Assembly (NCBI GenBank): GCA_013286305.1
Contig: JABDFW010000023.1
Coordinates: 1 to 39,829, forward strand
Direction: 5' to 3'
Source: Bacteroidota bacterium
Lineage (GTDB): Bacteria > Bacteroidota > Bacteroidia > Chitinophagales > Chitinophagaceae
Length of the DNA: 39,829 bases
Shown: positions 1-8,690 of the stretch, piece after piece
Layout: each line of letters opens with the position of its first letter
How positions within the stretch are numbered: position 1 is the stretch's first letter
The notes under the pieces: generated by a model
What the model was told of the DNA's origin: nothing
Databases searched by the model: none
The model's input: the letters and a program-made list of their open reading frames with translations, nothing else
Position numbers and translations under genes: made by a program

Positions 1-26
1 AAACAAAAGATATAGGAGTTGAATCA

Positions 27-1106
27 TTGTCAAAAGTCTCCCCTAATGGAGGAGATTTAGAGGGGGCTGGAGCTGGGCCCGCACCAGTTCTTTGCTTCGG
101 TGAAGTGATGCTTCGATTGTCGCCTCCGTCAGATACTTCGTGGCTTCATAACCACAACATACATATAAACCTTGCAGGTGCAGAGTGTAATGTGGCCGTA
201 GCGTTGGCTAAATGGAATATCCCGGTAAAATATTGTACTGCCCTTCCTGATAACCCTGTCTCAGCAAATATTATACAATACCTGCACGAGAAAAGTATTG
301 ATACTTCTGCTGTTTGTTTTAGCGGCTCAAGAGTCGGGCTGCTATACATTCAGCAGGGCACTGATCTTAAACATGGCGGTGTTATTTACGACCGTAAATA
401 CTCTTCTTTTGGTGAACTTATGCCCGGTATGATTGACTGGGATGAAGTGTTAAAAAATGTGCGATGGTTTCATTTTTCCGCAATAAACCCCGCATTGGGT
501 GAAAATACTGTGGCAGTTTGCAGGGAAGCGTTGATCGCAGCGCAAAAAAAAGGAATAACCATTTCTGTTGACCTTAACTATCGTGCAAAACTTTGGCAAT
601 ATGGCAAACATCCTTCGGATGTGATGCCTGGTTTGGCTGAATATTGTAATGTAATAATGGGCAATATATGGTCAGCCAATATGCTGCTCGGTATTCCGCT
701 GGATCAAGCTCTGCTTGCGCAAAACTCAAAAGAAGCATTCCTTCAGCATGCGAAGAAAACTTCTGAAGCAATACAAGAGAAATTCAGCGCTTGTAAAAAG
801 GTAGCATGTACCTTTCGGTTTGATAAAGCACCTGCGGGAATTAAATATTATGCAACACTGTATTCACATAGCAATTTATATATATCTGGTGAGTTTGAAG
901 CAGATAATATACTCGATAAAATAGGAAGCGGGGATTGTTTTATGGCAGCATTGATCTATGGCGAATACAACAATCATACCCCGGAAAATGTTATAGAATA
1001 TGCTGCTGCTGCTGCTTTTGGAAAATTGCAGGAGCAGGGCGATTTTACAGACCATTCAATTAATGACATATATAAAATAATTAAAGACCATGCGTACACA
1101 GTCTGA
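27..1106 (+). CDS. kdgK: 2-keto-3-deoxygluconate kinase (PfkB family)
   Basis: Ribokinase/PfkB sugar kinase, expected to phosphorylate 2-keto-3-deoxygluconate to KDPG in the cytoplasm. The family core begins near residue 21 (PVLCFGEVMLRLSP). The substrate-side GAECNVAVALAKW segment and the C-terminal GSGDCF motif, with the catalytic Asp, are both visible. It overlaps the KDPG aldolase gene by 17 bases, which makes the substrate assignment likely. The start is uncertain. The listed start is a TTG, and the frame is open to the left window edge, so the gene may begin outside. The first ~20 residues (SPNGGDLEGAGAG) are encoded by a palindromic repeat unlike any PfkB N-terminus. Function is fairly sure, start is not. 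Confidence 0.85.
   Translation: MSKVSPNGGDLEGAGAGPAPVLCFGEVMLRLSPPSDTSWLHNHNIHINLAGAECNVAVALAKWNIPVKYCTALPDNPVSANIIQYLHEKSIDTSAVCFSGSRVGLLYIQQGTDLKHGGVIYDRKYSSFGELMPGMIDWDEVLKNVRWFHFSAINPALGENTVAVCREALIAAQKKGITISVDLNYRAKLWQYGKHPSDVMPGLAEYCNVIMGNIWSANMLLGIPLDQALLAQNSKEAFLQHAKKTSEAIQEKFSACKKVACTFRFDKAPAGIKYYATLYSHSNLYISGEFEADNILDKIGSGDCFMAALIYGEYNNHTPENVIEYAAAAAFGKLQEQGDFTDHSINDIYKIIKDHAYTV
34..70 (+). repeat. CTCCCC-type palindromic repeat inside the kdgK reading frame
   Basis: CTCC-N6-GGAG followed by a GATTTAGAGGGGGCT tail. It resembles the intergenic palindromes near 24785, 27360, 34061, 35813 and 37324 (hairpin plus G-rich tail). Here it is read in frame as SPNGGDLEGA at the N-terminus of the kinase. 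Confidence 0.55.
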
Positions 1107-1776
1107 AACATTGGCCGCCATACAGGAGCAGGGGATACTGCCAATGTTTTCCAGTTCAAACCCGGCTGTTTGTGTAAATGTGCTGAAAGCACTGCATCAT
1201 TCAGGAATGAAGGTTGTTGAATTTACCAACCGTTGCCCCGAGGCGCTCCAAAATTTTCAACAGGTAAAGGCAGCCCGCGATTCCAATATGCAGGATATGT
1301 TGCTGGGCGTAGGTACCATTAAAACTGTTGACGACCTGCGTAAATATATTGATGCCGGCGCCGATTTTATTGTATGCCCCGGTATGATACCGGAAGTGGG
1401 CAAAATGGCGGTGGATGCCGGTTTGCTTTGGATACCGGGTTGTATGACTGTTACAGAAATAATGATTGCAGAGCAAACGGGTTCACAGCTTATTAAATTG
1501 TTTCCGGGCAGTATATTAACGCCTGCATATATAAGCGCCGTAAAAGAAATATTCCCGGGTTTGTATTTTATGCCAACAGGTGGCGTGGAATTGGACAGGG
1601 ATAATATTTCAGCATGGTTTAAAGCCGGTGCATGCGCGGTTGGCATGGGCAGCAAATTGGTTAGCAAACCACTAATGGAAAGCGAGCATTATGACACCAT
1701 TGAGGAAAGAGCTAAGCAGGTGCTGGCGATAATTGCAAACTACCGCAAACCCGAGGCAGCGAAGGAAAGCGTTTAA
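1090..1776 (+). CDS. eda: KDPG/KHG aldolase
   Basis: Class I aldolase of 228 residues that splits 2-keto-3-deoxy-6-phosphogluconate into pyruvate and glyceraldehyde-3-phosphate (Entner-Doudoroff and uronate catabolism). The Schiff-base lysine is visible at about K136 in QLIKLFPGS. The general acid/base glutamate is about E44 in VEFTNR. The phosphate-binding loops PTGGV and AVGMGSKL lie near the C-terminus. The length is normal for the family. The ATG lies inside the end of kdgK in another frame, so the two are probably translationally coupled. A promoter is not seen and would be upstream of the window. Confidence 0.93.
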   Translation: MRTQSETLAAIQEQGILPMFSSSNPAVCVNVLKALHHSGMKVVEFTNRCPEALQNFQQVKAARDSNMQDMLLGVGTIKTVDDLRKYIDAGADFIVCPGMIPEVGKMAVDAGLLWIPGCMTVTEIMIAEQTGSQLIKLFPGSILTPAYISAVKEIFPGLYFMPTGGVELDRDNISAWFKAGACAVGMGSKLVSKPLMESEHYDTIEERAKQVLAIIANYRKPEAAKESV

Positions 1777-1853
1777 TATCTTAAGTCATTGGGTCATTGG
1801 TCAATAAGTCATTTGAGAAGGTGTGAATGAAAGCATAAATTCTTCTTTTGGGT

Positions 1854-1861
1854 TAACTTTG
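1854..1861 (+). promoter_or_regulatory. Candidate Bacteroidota -7 box (TAACTTTG)
   Basis: Exact match to TAnnTTTG, 31 bases before the ATG of the HEPN-like gene. No TTTG is found at the expected -33 spacing, so support is partial. Confidence 0.3.
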
Positions 1862-1892
1862 ATGTGAAATACAGTTATTTTATTTTTATAAT

Positions 1893-2624
1893 ATGCCAAT
1901 AAAGAGATCCTTTAATGCAGAGCTTCGTAGCTTTATTCTCCAACATGCAATTCGTCAAGAAGCGCTTACTTCCGAAATTTTGAAATTTATTTTCCGCATT
2001 TTAAAAAATGACACTAAAACCCTTGATAATACTTCAAGTAGCCTTTCTTTCAAAAACAAAATTGATCTTCTCTTAGACTTAGGTGACATAGAAAAAAAAG
2101 ATCATTCTCATTTCATTAAATTAATGGAAATTAGAAATCAGTTTGCACACAATCCAAAATGTACCTCATTTGTTGCATTGAACAATATTAACTCTGACTA
2201 TACAAAATTTTTAAAAAACTTCAAGAATGATGAAAAAAAACCTGAAGAAAGTCTTTGTGTTAGTTACATCTTCTTATTTAAACATTGTCACAAAATTTTG
2301 TGCCAAATAAAAAGATCATATCAATTGGGGTTTTTGACAGAATTGCAGAGATATCAATGTTATGAATTATTAAACAATAGATTTAATGATTGGATAACTC
2401 AAACAAAACAAGATTTTGAAGGATTTTGGCAGAAAGGTAAACACACAACGGAAACATTAGCTTCATTTAAGATAGAATTTTTCATTATGACTTTAGAAGC
2501 CTATAAATATAAAATGTTTGCAGATATTAGTAAAGATGTTATTGAAAATGCGCTGTATAATCAAATTTTTGCTAACAAAAAAATAACAGCAGAATCCAAA
2601 TTTTTACTGAACAAAAGGGAGTAG
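1893..2624 (+). CDS. Hypothetical protein with HEPN/MltR-like RNQFAH motif
   Basis: A 243-residue mostly helical soluble protein that I do not recognise as a named family. The segment LMEIRNQFAHNP near residue 89 fits the R-x4-H signature of HEPN and MltR-like helical domains, many of which are RNases or toxins. It follows a lysine-rich helical N-terminus. Coding sequence is more AT- and Lys/Asn/Phe-rich than neighbouring genes, which suggests horizontal acquisition. It starts with ATG and stands alone: no obvious antitoxin or nucleotidyltransferase partner is adjacent. The toxin reading is inference only; it could be a structural HEPN protein. Confidence 0.65.
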   Translation: MPIKRSFNAELRSFILQHAIRQEALTSEILKFIFRILKNDTKTLDNTSSSLSFKNKIDLLLDLGDIEKKDHSHFIKLMEIRNQFAHNPKCTSFVALNNINSDYTKFLKNFKNDEKKPEESLCVSYIFLFKHCHKILCQIKRSYQLGFLTELQRYQCYELLNNRFNDWITQTKQDFEGFWQKGKHTTETLASFKIEFFIMTLEAYKYKMFADISKDVIENALYNQIFANKKITAESKFLLNKRE

Positions 2625-2678
2625 CATATTTGCATCTTTCCCAGAAATCTATGGTTTCCCTTCTTCCAGACTTAACAC

Positions 2679-2686
2679 TATATTTG
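2679..2686 (+). promoter_or_regulatory. Candidate -7 box (TATATTTG) before pdeM
   Basis: Exact TAnnTTTG match. A weak TTTC sits about 20 bases upstream where a -33 TTTG would be. Transcription would begin almost at the ATG at 2693, giving a very short or absent leader. Confidence 0.3.
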
Positions 2687-2692
2687 CCCCTG

Positions 2693-3403
2693 ATGGCTGC
2701 TCCGCTTCATTATATTATCAACAATAACACTTTCTGGCTTTTACCACAACGCGCCTTGTATTGGGAAGAACAAAAAACAATGATCGTTTCTGATCTGCAT
2801 CTCGGCAAAACAGGCCATTTTCGTAAAGAAGGTATAGCTGTTCCACAAGGCGTTTACAAGGACGACCTTCATCGTTTATTTCATATCATACAGCAATTTA
2901 AACCTGCGCAGCTTATTATCGCGGGCGATATGTTTCACAGTAAAATGAATAAAGAAGTTGACCTTTTTGCACGATGGCGAAAGGATGTATCGCAATTACA
3001 CATTCATCTTGTTAAAGGCAATCATGATATTTTGGAAGACGGCCATTATGCACACGCGGATATTCAAATTAAAGACAGTAGTATGCAGATCGGGGGGTTT
3101 TGTTTTGTGCATAATATGGAAGACCTGAACAACGGAAAACCCAACATAGATAGTGAAGCATCCAATAGTGTCAACAAAGTAAAAGGTAAACATTATTTTT
3201 TTTCAGGCCACATACATCCCGGGATAGTTTTAAAAACCGGTAGCCGCCAAAGCCTGCGGTTTCCCTGTTATTATTTTTCATCTTCTTATGCTGTGCTGCC
3301 CGCGTTCAGCGCTTTTACAGGTTTATATACTATTAACCCTAAAAAGAACGAAGCTGTTTTTGCAATAGTGAATAATGCCGTTATCAGGATGGATAAGAAC
3401 TAA
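2693..3403 (+). CDS. pdeM: PdeM-type metallophosphoesterase (ligase-associated DNA repair family)
   Basis: Calcineurin-like phosphoesterase. Visible metal-binding motifs, in order, are SDLHLGKTGHFRKEG, AGDMFHS, KGNHD and GHIHPG, the pattern of the ligase-associated endonuclease PdeM. The family usually sits with an ATP-dependent DNA ligase, an exonuclease and an Lhr-type helicase; none is in this window, so it is an orphan here. The frame can be extended to a TTG at 2630, but the ATG at 2693 (MAAPLHYIINN) matches the usual family N-terminus and lies just after a promoter-like box. It converges on P1, whose stop is 69 bases away. Motif assignment is firm; the repair role is inferred from family. 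Confidence 0.8.
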   Translation: MAAPLHYIINNNTFWLLPQRALYWEEQKTMIVSDLHLGKTGHFRKEGIAVPQGVYKDDLHRLFHIIQQFKPAQLIIAGDMFHSKMNKEVDLFARWRKDVSQLHIHLVKGNHDILEDGHYAHADIQIKDSSMQIGGFCFVHNMEDLNNGKPNIDSEASNSVNKVKGKHYFFSGHIHPGIVLKTGSRQSLRFPCYYFSSSYAVLPAFSAFTGLYTINPKKNEAVFAIVNNAVIRMDKN

Positions 3404-3413
3404 CCGCCATCAA

Positions 3414-3472
3414 CTCCCATAATAAAAACTTATCATTCTCATAGCCTTTCACGTTTCACGTTTCACGTCTCT
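3414..3472 (-). repeat. 3' repeat block of P1: A/T tail plus three GTGAAAC units
   Basis: On the minus strand the P1 stop is followed at once by three copies of a CGTGAAA unit, then GGC, a spacer and ATTATGGGAG. It is the same module as behind P2, P3, P5, P6 and P8. Confidence 0.75.
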
Positions 3473-5857
3473 TCACTCCGTTCTCAAACTCTTCACAGGA
3501 TTTGCTACCGCCGCTTTAATTGCCTGGAAGCTAACTGTTAATAAAGTAATTAAAATAGTAACAAATCCCGCTGCAATAAATAGCCATACATTTATTGTTA
3601 TCCTGTATTCATAATCCTGCAGCCATTTGTTCATGGCCCACCATGAAACCGGGGTTGCTATAACAAATGCAAGGGATACAAGCAGCAAAAAGTCTTTTGA
3701 TAATATCGCGGTAATATTAACAAGGTTGGCTCCCAGGATCTTGCGTATGCCGATCTCTTTTACACGTTGCTGAGCGCTGTAAGCAGACAAGCCAAATAAG
3801 CCCAGGCAGGCAAGCAAAATGGCTATCGAGGCAAATATGTCCATTACTTTGCCGAGGCGTATCTCAGAGTTATAAAGCTTGTTATAGTCGTCATCCATAA
3901 AGCGGTATTCAAAAGGCATATAGGGTACCAGGGCCTTCCATTTTTCCTCCAGGGAAGCTATTGTTTTGGGAAGGTTGGCGCCCTGTACCTTAACTAACAA
4001 TTCCCTGCCTCTTATTTCGGTAAAAAGCACCATTGGCTTGATGGGATTATGCAAAGACTCAAAATGATAATCTTTTACAACACCCCTGACGATACCGGGG
4101 CGTGAGTTATCTAAAAACATCTGTTTGCCAACTGCTTCGCCCGCCTTCCATCCCAATTGCTTTGCTGCGGATTCATTTAAAATAAAATGGTACGTTCTTT
4201 TTCCCTGCTCAACGGCAACATCTTTTGAATCCTGTTCTGTAAGGTTACTGCCGGCAATAATTTGCAGCCCTGTCGTTTTTATATAGTCCTCGTCAATTGG
4301 GTTGGCAATAACATTCATTTGAGATTTTTCCGGCATTGCTGCAGTGCGCATATTGTAACCGCCGCCGCCTTCAACTGGGTTTCTTACACAGCGCGAAACG
4401 CTTAAAACACCAGGGATTGAGGTAAACTGTTGTTTTATCAGCAGGATATTATCAAGCATTTTACTATCCATAGGCATTACCACAACATGTTCGCGGTCGA
4501 AGCCTAAACTTTTGTGCTGTATAAAATACAATTGTTTTTGAACAACAAATGTTGATACGATAAGAAACACTGAAATAACAAACTGGAATACTATTAGAGA
4601 TTTTCGTAACCATTGTCCCGAGGCAGTGTTTTTAAATGCCCCCTTTAAAACTTTTACCGGCTGAAAACCTGAAAGTATAATAGCGGGATAACTTCCGGCT
4701 AAAAGGCTTACCAATACCACAATAGTTGCCGAAGAAAGCATAAAAGGTAATGAGAGCAGGTCAGCTACCTGTAGTTTTTTATCCGTCAATCCGTTAAACC
4801 ATGGCAAAATGATGGCGGCAACAATGATGCTAAGCATAACTGATAAGAGGCATAACATGGCAGACTCGCCTATAAACTGCCAGAAGAGTTGTTTTTTGCC
4901 TGCACCTATCACTTTTCGTACCCCTACTTCTTTAGCTCTTTCCATTGCGCGTGCTGTGCTAAGGTTAATATAGGTAAAGCATGCTATTATTAAAATAAGC
5001 AAAGCCACTGCCGTAAGAATATAGATGTAACTGATGTTATTATTTGGTTCGAAGCCGCCATATTCTGAATGCAGGTGGATGCTCCTGAAAGGCTCCAGTA
5101 AAAAATTTATTGTAGCACCCTGCCCCGCCATTTCCTTCTTCATGAAGGGTGCAATTTTTGCCTGCAGTGTAGCGATGGATCTTTCGTCTTTAAGCAATAG
5201 GAAAGTGGTGAAATTGGCGTCCCAGTAAGAATCTTCCTGTATTTCGCCTGTAGAACAGAACGATGCAAGAAATTGAAATTTTATTTGCGAATTGGATGGG
5301 CAGTCCTGTATTATGCCGGTTATTTGATATATGCTGCTATCGCTGCCTACCCGTAACAATTTTCCCACCGGGTCCTGGTTGCCAAAATATTTTTTGGCTG
5401 CAGATTCTGTAAGCACAACTTTATTAAGGCCATTTAGGGCTTGCTTTGGGTCGCCGCGCAGCAGCTTAAAAGAAAACATATCGAAAAAGGTAGAATCTGC
5501 ATACATAAAACTTTCTTTGAAAAGCTTATCAGCGTACCCCACTACTTCGTCGTACCTCACCATTCTTGCAGAAGCTTGCACTTCCGGGAACGTACGCTTA
5601 AATACTGGCGCCACCTTAGTGCTGGTAAAATTACCTTTCTGCAAATCACTGCTTCCATCAAACTTGTACTCCATTATCATGCGTACAATCCTGTCGCCCT
5701 TTGTTTCAAAGTTGTCATAGCTAAGTTCATGTTGCACATACAATGCAATAAGCAGGCAGCCACCCAGGCCAATGGTAAGGCCAAGCACATTTATTACAGA
5801 AGAAGTTTTGTTCTTCCACAAATTGCGGAAAGTAGTTTTAAGATAGTTCCTGAACAT
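3473..5857 (-). CDS. FtsX/MacB-type ABC permease P1 (last of the array)
   Basis: Inner-membrane subunit of a MacB-type (type VII) ABC system. The 794 residues hold a duplicated layout. TM1 is about 20-41, followed by a periplasmic MacB-like domain to about 275. TM2 is about 277-298, followed by the first FtsX coupling motif RAKEVGVRKVIGAG at 307-320. Further helices lie between about 330 and 445, then a second periplasmic domain. The second motif, QRVKEIGIRKILGAN, begins at 697, leaving a 98-residue tail that ends NPVKSLRTE. It has no ATPase domain of its own; the only ATPase gene in view is far upstream at 28378. The leader carries AAACT/GGAAACT tandem units. The substrate cannot be deduced. 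Confidence 0.9.
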   Translation of the reverse strand: MFRNYLKTTFRNLWKNKTSSVINVLGLTIGLGGCLLIALYVQHELSYDNFETKGDRIVRMIMEYKFDGSSDLQKGNFTSTKVAPVFKRTFPEVQASARMVRYDEVVGYADKLFKESFMYADSTFFDMFSFKLLRGDPKQALNGLNKVVLTESAAKKYFGNQDPVGKLLRVGSDSSIYQITGIIQDCPSNSQIKFQFLASFCSTGEIQEDSYWDANFTTFLLLKDERSIATLQAKIAPFMKKEMAGQGATINFLLEPFRSIHLHSEYGGFEPNNNISYIYILTAVALLILIIACFTYINLSTARAMERAKEVGVRKVIGAGKKQLFWQFIGESAMLCLLSVMLSIIVAAIILPWFNGLTDKKLQVADLLSLPFMLSSATIVVLVSLLAGSYPAIILSGFQPVKVLKGAFKNTASGQWLRKSLIVFQFVISVFLIVSTFVVQKQLYFIQHKSLGFDREHVVVMPMDSKMLDNILLIKQQFTSIPGVLSVSRCVRNPVEGGGGYNMRTAAMPEKSQMNVIANPIDEDYIKTTGLQIIAGSNLTEQDSKDVAVEQGKRTYHFILNESAAKQLGWKAGEAVGKQMFLDNSRPGIVRGVVKDYHFESLHNPIKPMVLFTEIRGRELLVKVQGANLPKTIASLEEKWKALVPYMPFEYRFMDDDYNKLYNSEIRLGKVMDIFASIAILLACLGLFGLSAYSAQQRVKEIGIRKILGANLVNITAILSKDFLLLVSLAFVIATPVSWWAMNKWLQDYEYRITINVWLFIAAGFVTILITLLTVSFQAIKAAVANPVKSLRTE

Positions 5858-5861
5858 ATAA

Positions 5862-5895
5862 ATCCAGTTTATAGTTTCCAGTTTTCTAAGCGAAT
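5862..5895 (-). repeat. GGAAACTATAAACTGG leader repeat before P1
   Basis: Short imperfect tandem AAACTGG/AAACTAT units lie just before the start codon, then CGCTTAGAAAA. Similar units precede P2, P3 and P6 and lie upstream of the adaptor gene. Confidence 0.6.
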
Positions 5896-5937
5896 GATTG
5901 AATGCACACTCGTCCAGTTATCGAGCAGACGTTCACT

Positions 5938-5999
5938 CACTCCACATAATAAAGATTTATTACTTTCCAACCTTTTCACGTTTCACCTTTCACGTCCCT
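5938..5999 (-). repeat. 3' repeat block of P2 (GTGAAA type)
   Basis: Directly after the P2 stop come GGGACGTGAAAGGTGAAA and CGTGAAAAGG, then an A/T-rich CTTTATTATGTGGAG tail matching the other blocks. Confidence 0.75.
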
Positions 6000-8447
6000 T
6001 CACTCCGTCCTCAAACTCTTTACCGGGTTACTCAATGCTGCTTTTATAGCCTGGAAACTAATGGTTATCAACGCTATTAATGCAGCCAATACGCCTGCCA
6101 TTAAAAACACCCACCATGCCATGTGTATGCGGTAAGCGAAATCCTGCAGCCATTTATTCATTACAAATGCTGCAACGGGTAAGGCGATTACGGCTGAAAC
6201 AGCAACCAGTTTTAAAAAGTCAATGGATAGTACGCGCACAATTTCTGATGCGCTGGCACCCAGTACTTTTCTGATGCCGATTTCTTTAATGCGTTGTGTT
6301 ATAATAAATGCCGACAGGCCAAACAACCCAAGACAAGCGATAAAAATAGCGATGAATGAAAATATGGTAAACAGGCTGCCCTGTTGTGTTTCACTTTTGT
6401 AAAGCCGTGCAAAACGCTCATCAAAAAAAGTATATTGAAATGGTGTTTCAGGTAAAAAAGCTTCCCATTGTTTTTTAATGCCATTGATGGCAGACTCAAT
6501 ATTATTGCCCCTTAATTTTATTGACAGGTTTCCAAAACCCCCATTATTAGCAGAGGGTACAAGCAACACCAGTGGAACTATTATCTGGTGCATAGATTCA
6601 AAATGAAAATCTTTTGTAACGCCAATTATTTTGCCTTTTACATTCCCATATTGAAGAACCTGCCCTATTGCTTTTTGTGGTGATTTCCAGCCAAGCATTT
6701 GTACAGCTGTTTCATTAATAATATAATTACTGCTGTCAGTTGCGTACTGGTTTGAAAAATTTCTGCCTGCCGCCATTTCTATACCATAAGTTGGTATAAA
6801 ATTATAATCGGCTGTAATGTATTTCAGGGCTGCATTAACGGGTTTCAGGCTATCGCCCGACATTACAGATGCCCCTTGGTCGTCTAATAACCTGCCCGTG
6901 GGTATACGCGATGACCGCCCCATATTTACCACACTTGCATCGCGCAATACATTGGAGCGGAAAGTTTCAAATTGATTATTCAGTGCACTGGCATAAGGCA
7001 TTGTTATTACATGCTCCCGGTTATAGCCCAGCGAAGTGTTTTGCATATAGCTTATTTGCTGAAATACAACGGTGGTAGCAATAATGAGTACGATTGAAAT
7101 ACCAAACTGAAAAACGACAAGCACCTGCCTGAATGAAATACTGCCTGTACCCGCCTTAATAACACCTTTTAGAACGCTTACCGGCTTAAACGACGACATA
7201 AATAGGGCTGGATAAATGCCACTTATTATGCCCACCACAAAAGGCAATACCAATAATGGAATTATTATTTGGGGAGTGATCAAAGTGCTTATTGAAATAT
7301 GCTGGCCTGAAAGATTATTTACCGGCTGCAATAAAAGCCAGGTGAATCCAAAGGCAAGTATTAAAGCCACCCATGTAATCAAAACAGATTCGCTTAAAAA
7401 CTGCATAATGATCTCCTTACGTTGTGCGCCTACTACTTTTCTTACACCAATTTCCCTTGCACGCAATACAGACCGTGCGGTGGAGAGGTTCATATAATTT
7501 ATGCATGCAATTAATAAAATGAATAATGCTATAGCCGAAAAAATATATACGCGGGTTATATCGCCGTTAGGCTCAGCCTCATCATCAAGATGCGATTGCA
7601 GGTGTATATCAGTTAATTTTTGAAAAAATAATTTTGTAAACTTTGACTGCTTAAAACCAGGTGGCAATACAACGCCTGGCCCGGAAGGGATAGGCATTAC
7701 CTTGTCAATAAATGCGGGGAACTGCGCTGCAATTTTATTAACAGGGTAATTTTTAGGGAACATTAAATATGTATAGAACGCATTGTTGCCAAAGTTTGTT
7801 TCCAATTGTTTCTCGCCATAAATGGTGCTATCCTTTAATGTACTGAACGACATTAACATGTCGGGATGTATATGCGAGTTTGCCGGAAATGCTTCATACA
7901 CGCCTGTTACTTTTAGGAGAGGCTGGTTATCGGCACGTATCAGTTTGTTCATAGGGTCTTCACTGCCAAAATATTTTGTTGCCATTTCCTCCGTCAGCAA
8001 TATACTGTTCGGTTCCGTAAGGGCTGTATTTGGGTTGCCTTCTACCAGGGGAACAGGAAAAAAATCGAACATGTTCTCGTCGGCAAAATAAACATTGGTT
8101 TCATTAAACAGCTTATCCTTATACTTTATGGCAGCTATGCCATCCGGCAACAACCTGGTCATTTTTTCTATATCCGGAAATTCATGCTGTAATAAAGGCC
8201 CAAAAGGCGGTGCAACTGAACTCAGGTGCAGGTTCTCCTCACCATCCTGGTTTAAAAAGCTTCTTGTTACACGATATATTTGCCCAGCCTTTGGGTTGAA
8301 TTTATCATAGCTCAATTCATTAATAACATAGGCAAGTATCAAAAGGCAGCAGGTTAAACCAACAGTTAACCCAAAAATATTAATGAAAGATGTAACCTTG
8401 TATTTACGAAGGTTACGCAGCGCAATTATTAAATAATTCTTTATCAT
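6000..8447 (-). CDS. FtsX/MacB-type ABC permease P2
   Basis: 815 residues with the double periplasmic/FtsX layout. The N-terminus GLTVGLTCCLLILAYVINEL forms TM1. The first coupling motif is RAREIGVRKVVGAQ. The second, QRIKEIGIRKVLGAS, begins at 718, again 98 residues from the end (NPVKSLRTE). The downstream helix reads LSIDFLKL rather than the usual LSKDF. The N-terminal ELSYDKF sequence is shared with P1 and P5, with close variants in P7 and P8. It lies 142 bases upstream of P1. Its leader holds a long ATCCTGATTATCC hairpin. Confidence 0.9.
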   Translation of the reverse strand: MIKNYLIIALRNLRKYKVTSFINIFGLTVGLTCCLLILAYVINELSYDKFNPKAGQIYRVTRSFLNQDGEENLHLSSVAPPFGPLLQHEFPDIEKMTRLLPDGIAAIKYKDKLFNETNVYFADENMFDFFPVPLVEGNPNTALTEPNSILLTEEMATKYFGSEDPMNKLIRADNQPLLKVTGVYEAFPANSHIHPDMLMSFSTLKDSTIYGEKQLETNFGNNAFYTYLMFPKNYPVNKIAAQFPAFIDKVMPIPSGPGVVLPPGFKQSKFTKLFFQKLTDIHLQSHLDDEAEPNGDITRVYIFSAIALFILLIACINYMNLSTARSVLRAREIGVRKVVGAQRKEIIMQFLSESVLITWVALILAFGFTWLLLQPVNNLSGQHISISTLITPQIIIPLLVLPFVVGIISGIYPALFMSSFKPVSVLKGVIKAGTGSISFRQVLVVFQFGISIVLIIATTVVFQQISYMQNTSLGYNREHVITMPYASALNNQFETFRSNVLRDASVVNMGRSSRIPTGRLLDDQGASVMSGDSLKPVNAALKYITADYNFIPTYGIEMAAGRNFSNQYATDSSNYIINETAVQMLGWKSPQKAIGQVLQYGNVKGKIIGVTKDFHFESMHQIIVPLVLLVPSANNGGFGNLSIKLRGNNIESAINGIKKQWEAFLPETPFQYTFFDERFARLYKSETQQGSLFTIFSFIAIFIACLGLFGLSAFIITQRIKEIGIRKVLGASASEIVRVLSIDFLKLVAVSAVIALPVAAFVMNKWLQDFAYRIHMAWWVFLMAGVLAALIALITISFQAIKAALSNPVKSLRTE

Positions 8448-8450
8448 ATA

Positions 8451-8495
8451 ATAACAGTTTTCAGTTTATAGTTTATAGTTTCCAGTTTAACGTTC
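8451..8495 (-). repeat. AAACTGGAAACTATAAACTATAAACTG leader repeat before P2
   Basis: Four to five imperfect 7-8 base AAACTRN units sit directly upstream of the start codon. Confidence 0.6.
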
Positions 8496-8514
8496 TCTAA
8501 GCGAAGGATTGACC

Positions 8515-8590
8515 GCAGATTATCAGGATTGTAAGGATTATTGCAGATAAAAATAAAACCCATTCTATCCTGATTATCCTAAAAATCTGC
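8515..8590. repeat. Imperfect inverted repeat, ATCCTGATTATCC family
   Basis: The arms at 8515-8538 and 8567-8590 (GCAGATTATCAGGAT.. against ..ATCTGC) can pair over about 24 bases with several mismatches. It is followed by GTCCGACCATTATCCGGGCGGGC, another repeated unit. Related copies lie upstream of P6, P7 and P9. Confidence 0.65.
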
Positions 8591-8621
8591 CAGTCCGACC
8601 ATTATCCGGGCGGGCGTTCAA

Positions 8622-8690
8622 TCATCCATATAAGAAAAAGGCCTTCACTTTCCATCCTTTCACGTTTCACCTTTCACGTTTCACGTCGCC
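8622..8690 (-). repeat. 3' repeat block of P3 (GTGAAA type)
   Basis: Four GTGAAA units on the minus strand lie within about 45 bases of the P3 stop, followed by a diverged A/T tail. Confidence 0.7.

Noticed and set aside
2630..2692. TTG-initiated N-terminal extension of PdeM
   Set aside because: The ATG at 2693 gives the normal family N-terminus and follows a promoter-like box; the extension looks non-coding.
3445..3470. CRISPR-like short tandem repeats (TTTCACG)
   Set aside because: Units are 6-8 bases with no spacers and no cas genes nearby.
5441..6049. 202-codon plus-strand frame over the P1/P2 junction
   Set aside because: It is antisense to two clear permease genes and runs through repeats; its translation has no family-like pattern.
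8501..8516. GG-N10-GC match before P2 (minus strand)
   Set aside because: The -24 box reads CGGTC and the -12 box TTCGC; short GG/GC matches are expected by chance in spacers of this size.
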